NCBI GenBank assembly: GCA_002358975.1
Contig: DEPX01000213.1
Coordinates: forward strand, 7,024 to 15,886
Length of the DNA: 8,863 nt
DNA from: Micrococcaceae bacterium UBA3381
GTDB lineage: Bacteria; Actinomycetota; Actinomycetes; Actinomycetales; Micrococcaceae
Reading direction: 5' to 3'
A program made the position numbers and the translations under genes. Positions 6,551-8,863 of this stretch are shown here, piece after piece; position 1 is the first letter of the stretch; every line of letters starts with the position of its first letter. The notes under the pieces were generated by a model that did no database searches, was not told where the DNA came from, and saw only the letters and a program-made list of their open reading frames with translations.

Positions 6551-6831
6551 TACAGCGCGAGCACTGTAATGGTTCAGTGCTGATACTGAGCCTGAGCTAA
6601 AAATATATCTGCCGGCATTAGTCGGTATCACGGAAGCCTCGCTCGATTCATTCATGCCCATCGCAGGGCGGCGGGCTTTGAGTAGTTGCCTGTAATTGCA
6701 CGTCACGCGCGTTGGTGAGTTGTATTATGACCACGCTCAATAGACAAGGTCTGTATGCTGCCCGGAGGCGCTGTGACACGTGCAATAGTGGATGGCGGCA
6801 TCCACATATAAAAACCGTAGGGATAACATAT
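6551..6831. other. 281-bp stretch without a confident gene
   Basis: I see no recognisable protein or RNA gene here. It contains a small hairpin, AGCACTG (6560-6566) with CAGTGCT (6575-6581); a repeated GCTGATAC at 6546-6553 and 6579-6586; a 41-codon frame without start codon support (6570-6692, plus strand); and a GGAGG-preceded 12-codon frame at 6773-6811 overlapping the hairpin GTGGATG/CATCCAC (6788-6805). It is probably the 3' untranslated tail of the transcript from 6348, or decayed coding sequence. Confidence 0.4.
6773..6811 (+). CDS. Possible 12-residue mini-ORF
   Basis: GTG at 6773 is preceded by GGAGG (6764-6768) with a short 4-nt gap and runs 12 codons (MTRAIVDGGIHI) to TAA. A 7-bp hairpin, GTGGATG-GCGG-CATCCAC, occupies its second half, and the large terminator begins 20 nt later. 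The order of ribosome binding site, tiny ORF, hairpin and terminator resembles a leader peptide. However, nothing on the plus strand follows the terminator except the antisense of uricase. The match may be chance. Confidence 0.15.
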   Translation: MTRAIVDGGIHI

Positions 6832-6884
6832 AAAACCGCCCCGCAGTTCTACTCTGATTCAGAGTGAAACTGCGGGGCGGTTTT
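6832..6884. terminator. Strong two-way intrinsic terminator
   Basis: AAAACCGCCCCGCAGTT (6832-6848) pairs perfectly with AACTGCGGGGCGGTTTT (6868-6884), giving 17 bp. A second stem, ACTCTG/CAGAGT (6851-6856 with 6860-6865), lies inside. The A-run on the left and T-run on the right make it functional in both directions. It lies about 57 nt past the uricase stop and so ends the uraD-uraH-uricase transcript. It would also stop the converging transcript from 6348. Confidence 0.9.
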
Positions 6885-6941
6885 GTCGAAGGCCTACTAA
6901 GAACGGGGGCCGTTAGTTAGTGGCAGTACCGACTGGGCGAG

Positions 6942-7859
6942 TTAGCAGAAACCTGCGACACCAATCCAGTCACGCTCATCAACATCGGCACCTTCTCGTG
7001 CAACTGTTGCTTCAATCAGGCCGTATGGGCTGTCTGCCGCGTGGAATACCTCGTTGGGGTTGTCCAGGCCAAAGCGATCAAGGTCGTACAGGAAGTGATG
7101 TTTGTTGGGGCAAGAGAATTTGATTTCATCAATCTCTGGGACTGCAGCGATCACCTTTTCCGCCATCTGATACAGCGTGTGTTGCAACGCATAGGAGTAG
7201 TGATCCGTGAAAGTCGACATGATAATGTCTTTGACCTTCTCGTAGATGCCTTCAAAGTCCACATCCGTGGTGTTATAGCGCCAACGGGTGGCGATATCTG
7301 TGGCAAGGATGCGATCTTCGGTTTCTGGCAGCGTAGTGTACTTGTCCTTAGGGTAGCCCACGAAGCCAGATTCGGTGGTCTTGAGCACCGTGAGGTCATG
7401 GAAACCGGAGATCATCACATCCCGTTCGCCGTCGCGGACGAGCAAGGCGGTACGGACTTCGGGTGCTGAACGGTAGAAGGCGTGGTCATGGTCATTAATG
7501 CGTGACCAACCGTATTCTTCTGCAGCCCAACGACCGCCGGTGACCCAGTCAAAGCTGGAGGTGAAGTGCTCGGCTAGTCCGAGCAAAAATTGCTCGGGTG
7601 ATTCGATGCCGTTCTCCTTGGCTTTGGCAAAAACCGTATTTTTCTGGGTATCCGTGGCGACCACGTGTTCGTTATTGCCTTCAGTATGTGCACTGGCAAA
7701 GTCTCCACGTAACTGCGAGGTGACATTGAGGTCACGTAGGCTATGCCGTTTGCTATCCCGGTAAACGCGCACAACATGGTTTTCGGCTTTGCCGTATTGG
7801 TTGGCAGTAAGCCGTACGGTGCCGTTACTTGTCTGAGTATTTGGGACGGTTTGAGTCAT
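6942..7859 (-). CDS. pucL: Uricase (factor-independent urate hydroxylase)
   Basis: Oxidises urate with O2 to 5-hydroxyisourate and H2O2 without cofactor or metal. The 305-residue protein has two tandem T-fold domains and closely resembles the Arthrobacter globiformis uricase as I recall it. Shared blocks include LNVTSQLRGDF (44-54), HVVATDTQKNTV (65-76), FDWVTGGRWAA (103-113), INDHDHAF (121-128), RILATD (183-188) and PNKHHFL (251-257), plus the ending VAGFC. Expected active-site residues are present: K24, T69, F166, R183, Q231, N252 and H254. There is no peroxisomal tail, as expected for a bacterium. The ATG at 7859 has AGGAGA 8 nt upstream. It is the last gene of the uraD-uraH-uricase operon, 65 nt after uraH, followed by the strong terminator. 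The peroxide formed would need catalase, which is not seen here. Confidence 0.97.
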   Translation of the reverse strand: MTQTVPNTQTSNGTVRLTANQYGKAENHVVRVYRDSKRHSLRDLNVTSQLRGDFASAHTEGNNEHVVATDTQKNTVFAKAKENGIESPEQFLLGLAEHFTSSFDWVTGGRWAAEEYGWSRINDHDHAFYRSAPEVRTALLVRDGERDVMISGFHDLTVLKTTESGFVGYPKDKYTTLPETEDRILATDIATRWRYNTTDVDFEGIYEKVKDIIMSTFTDHYSYALQHTLYQMAEKVIAAVPEIDEIKFSCPNKHHFLYDLDRFGLDNPNEVFHAADSPYGLIEATVAREGADVDERDWIGVAGFC

Positions 7860-7924
7860 GGGAATAGTCTCCTATACTGGTTCCTTTTGGCAACCGCTGA
7901 CGGACTGTGCTATCAGCTCCTGGG

Positions 7925-8251
7925 TCAGCTGCCACGATAAGTGGAGTAGGCGAACGGGCTCAATAGCAGCGGCACGTGATAATGCTTCTGGCTGGCATCG
8001 ACCGTAAAATCCACGGTGATCGAGGGGTAGAAGGTTTCCACGTTTCGGCTAGCGAAATATTCGCCGGTTCCAAAGGTGATCCGGTATACGCCGGATTCCA
8101 GGGTCTCAGGGCCCAGATCGGGCACGCGGCCGTCGTCGTTGGTGACGGCTTGGGCAATTTCGGTATTGTCGGCATCGAGCAGTGTGATGGTCACGCCGGT
8201 GGCCGGGGTGCCGAGGGATGCATCGAGGACATGGGCAGTTACAAAGCTCAT
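7925..8251 (-). CDS. uraH: 5-hydroxyisourate hydrolase (transthyretin-like)
   Basis: Hydrolyses 5-hydroxyisourate, the uricase product, to OHCU. At 108 residues it has the standard length of bacterial HIU hydrolase, a transthyretin-fold homotetramer. The diagnostic residues are visible: H7 in TAHVLD, R42 in DDGRV, H92 in HYHVPLLLSPF, and the C-terminal tetrapeptide YRGS (105-108) that separates these enzymes from true transthyretin. There is no signal peptide, so it is cytosolic. The ATG at 8251 overlaps the uraD stop by 4 nt (ATGA), which indicates translational coupling. Uricase follows 65 nt downstream, so three consecutive steps are made from one transcript. Confidence 0.97.
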   Translation of the reverse strand: MSFVTAHVLDASLGTPATGVTITLLDADNTEIAQAVTNDDGRVPDLGPETLESGVYRITFGTGEYFASRNVETFYPSITVDFTVDASQKHYHVPLLLSPFAYSTYRGS

Positions 8252-8742
8252 GCGAATAGTCCTTTCAAACGGAGGGAGGCAATCTGGTTGAGCTGCTCGG
8301 CGACTTCAGTTACTTCCTGCTCCGGAGAATTTTCCATGCGACGCTGCAATTGCGCTAAGATTTCTTCGGGGCTGCGGCCTGCTGCTCGGATAAGAAAAAC
8401 TCGATCGAAACGCTCTTCGTATTCTGCGTTTCCTTGAGCGAGCCGGGTTTGGACGTCGTCAGTTACGGTGCCTAAGCCTGCTTGTTCATTGCGGGATAAG
8501 GTGGCTTCTTTGCCGGTGCCTTTGGCTTGCTCGCCAATGCGAGGGTGATGGGCCATCGCCTGGTCTACCTCAGCGGCACTCAGTTGCGCGCCGGATTGTT
8601 CGGCGCGGTCAAGTACTGATTGGACCGTATCGTATGGGCGTCCTGCTGCGACGTCGTCTATCCAGCGGGGAACATCCAAACACGGTCGTAAGGCCTGCTC
8701 GGCTTCAGCTTGCGACAAAGCGTTGAACTCTTGTACGTCCAC
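8248..8742 (-). CDS. uraD: OHCU decarboxylase
   Basis: Decarboxylates 2-oxo-4-hydroxy-4-carboxy-5-ureidoimidazoline (OHCU) to (S)-allantoin, giving the pathway its stereochemistry. The 164-residue all-helical protein has the expected length and motifs: AHHPRIGE (64-71) with the catalytic His (H66), LSRNEQAGL (82-90) with E86, and FLIRAAGRS (116-124) with R119. The GTG start at 8742 has GGAGGT (8751-8756) 8 nt upstream. It is the first gene of the operon and overlaps uraH by ATGA. The order decarboxylase, hydrolase, oxidase is the reverse of the order of the reactions. Placing uraD and uraH first may help keep the unstable intermediates from racemising (inference). Confidence 0.96.
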   Translation of the reverse strand: MDVQEFNALSQAEAEQALRPCLDVPRWIDDVAAGRPYDTVQSVLDRAEQSGAQLSAAEVDQAMAHHPRIGEQAKGTGKEATLSRNEQAGLGTVTDDVQTRLAQGNAEYEERFDRVFLIRAAGRSPEEILAQLQRRMENSPEQEVTEVAEQLNQIASLRLKGLFA

Positions 8743-8777
8743 TCGTGTTTACCTCCACGATGCGAAATAATGTTTCC

Positions 8778-8844
8778 ATGTAGTGTAATCTAGTGAACTG
8801 CGCCACAGCAAAAATGTCAAGTTCTCAATGTAGCGTATCTAGCG
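8778..8844. repeat. Four ATSTAGYG repeats in two tandem pairs upstream of uraD
   Basis: Four 8-mers lie in the same orientation: ATGTAGTG (8778-8785), ATCTAGTG (8788-8795), ATGTAGCG (8828-8835) and ATCTAGCG (8837-8844). Within a pair the starts are 10 and 9 bp apart, about one helical turn. The pairs are 50 bp apart start to start. The promoter-proximal pair covers the predicted -10 and start, and the distal pair lies just upstream of the -35. This looks like a regulator binding array. The regulator is unknown, and the sites do not match the IclR-type operator. Confidence 0.55.
8792..8820 (-). promoter_or_regulatory. Putative promoter of the uraD-uraH-uricase operon
   Basis: On the minus strand TTGACA (8820-8815) is a perfect -35, followed after 17 nt by TTCACT (8797-8792). 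An alternative -10 is TACACT (8787-8782), 18 nt from a TTGCTG. Transcription would begin around 8775-8785, giving a leader of roughly 35-45 nt before GTG 8742. The TTGACA hexamer falls between the two repeat pairs. Confidence 0.55.
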
Positions 8845-8863
8845 TGCAACTTCCTGTGATGAA

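Noticed and set aside
6521..6706. A 61-codon minus-strand frame in the gap between the regulator and uricase.
   Set aside because: No good ribosome binding site, no familiar motif, and it overlaps the plus-strand sORF end and small hairpins. Nothing supports it as a gene.
6715..6727. Minus-strand TAATACAACTCAC resembles the T7 phage promoter core.
   Set aside because: Only the first half of the consensus matches, no phage gene is present, and no host sigma -35 lies at the right distance. Treated as coincidence.
6551..6831. A tRNA, riboswitch or other structured RNA gene in the gap.
   Set aside because: I found only short local hairpins; no cloverleaf, conserved riboswitch core or CCA-ended acceptor stem is visible.
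8761..8780. Minus-strand CATGGAAACATTATTTCGCA near the uraD start, a possible IclR-type box.
   Set aside because: Only one half-site (TGGAA) is intact and about 10 of 20 positions match the strong palindrome, too weak to claim control of the urate operon by the IclR-family protein.

Overview
The window is a purine-degradation (ureide) locus of a high-G+C Gram-positive bacterium. The uricase closely resembles my recollection of the Arthrobacter globiformis enzyme, shared along most of its length, so a member of the Micrococcales (Micrococcaceae or a near relative) is the best guess. Base composition looks moderate for that group. Species cannot be decided from this sequence.

Layout. The right end (8742 down to 6942, minus strand) is a compact operon uraD-uraH-uricase. 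Together these convert urate to (S)-allantoin: uricase makes 5-hydroxyisourate, UraH hydrolyses it to OHCU, and UraD decarboxylates OHCU. The operon starts behind a promoter region (8743-8863) carrying four copies of an 8-mer, ATSTAGYG, arranged as two tandem pairs exactly 50 bp apart. It ends at a very strong two-way terminator (6832-6884). The left half (5233 down to 63, minus strand) is a second operon: ACT-domain malic enzyme, malate synthase, a DUF6986 HpcH/HpaI-like aldolase, and ureidoglycine aminohydrolase (AllE). An IclR/AllR-like regulator (5394-6212, plus strand) is divergent from it.

How the genes work together. AllE releases ammonia from (S)-ureidoglycine, whose carbon later becomes glyoxylate. 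Malate synthase joins glyoxylate to acetyl-CoA to give malate, and malic enzyme makes pyruvate from malate. The left operon therefore reads as a nitrogen-release and glyoxylate-disposal module tied to allantoin breakdown. Allantoinase, allantoate amidohydrolase, a ureidoglycolate-cleaving enzyme and any purine or allantoin permease are not in the window. The DUF6986 protein is the one member with no assigned reaction.

Regulation. A near-perfect 22-bp palindrome of IclR type (TGGAA-N6-TTCCA) lies between the regulator and the malic enzyme gene, overlapping a good -35 element. A second, related site overlaps the -10 and start point of the same promoter. A third lies just downstream of a textbook promoter at 6313-6341, which drives only a 53-codon ORF of unknown nature. 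That orphan promoter-operator-sORF unit, and the repeat array upstream of uraD, are the least explained parts of the window.

The only long stretch without a confident gene is 6213-6941. It holds a hairpin terminator behind the regulator, the orphan promoter and sORF, a stretch with no recognised gene (6551-6831), and the operon terminator.
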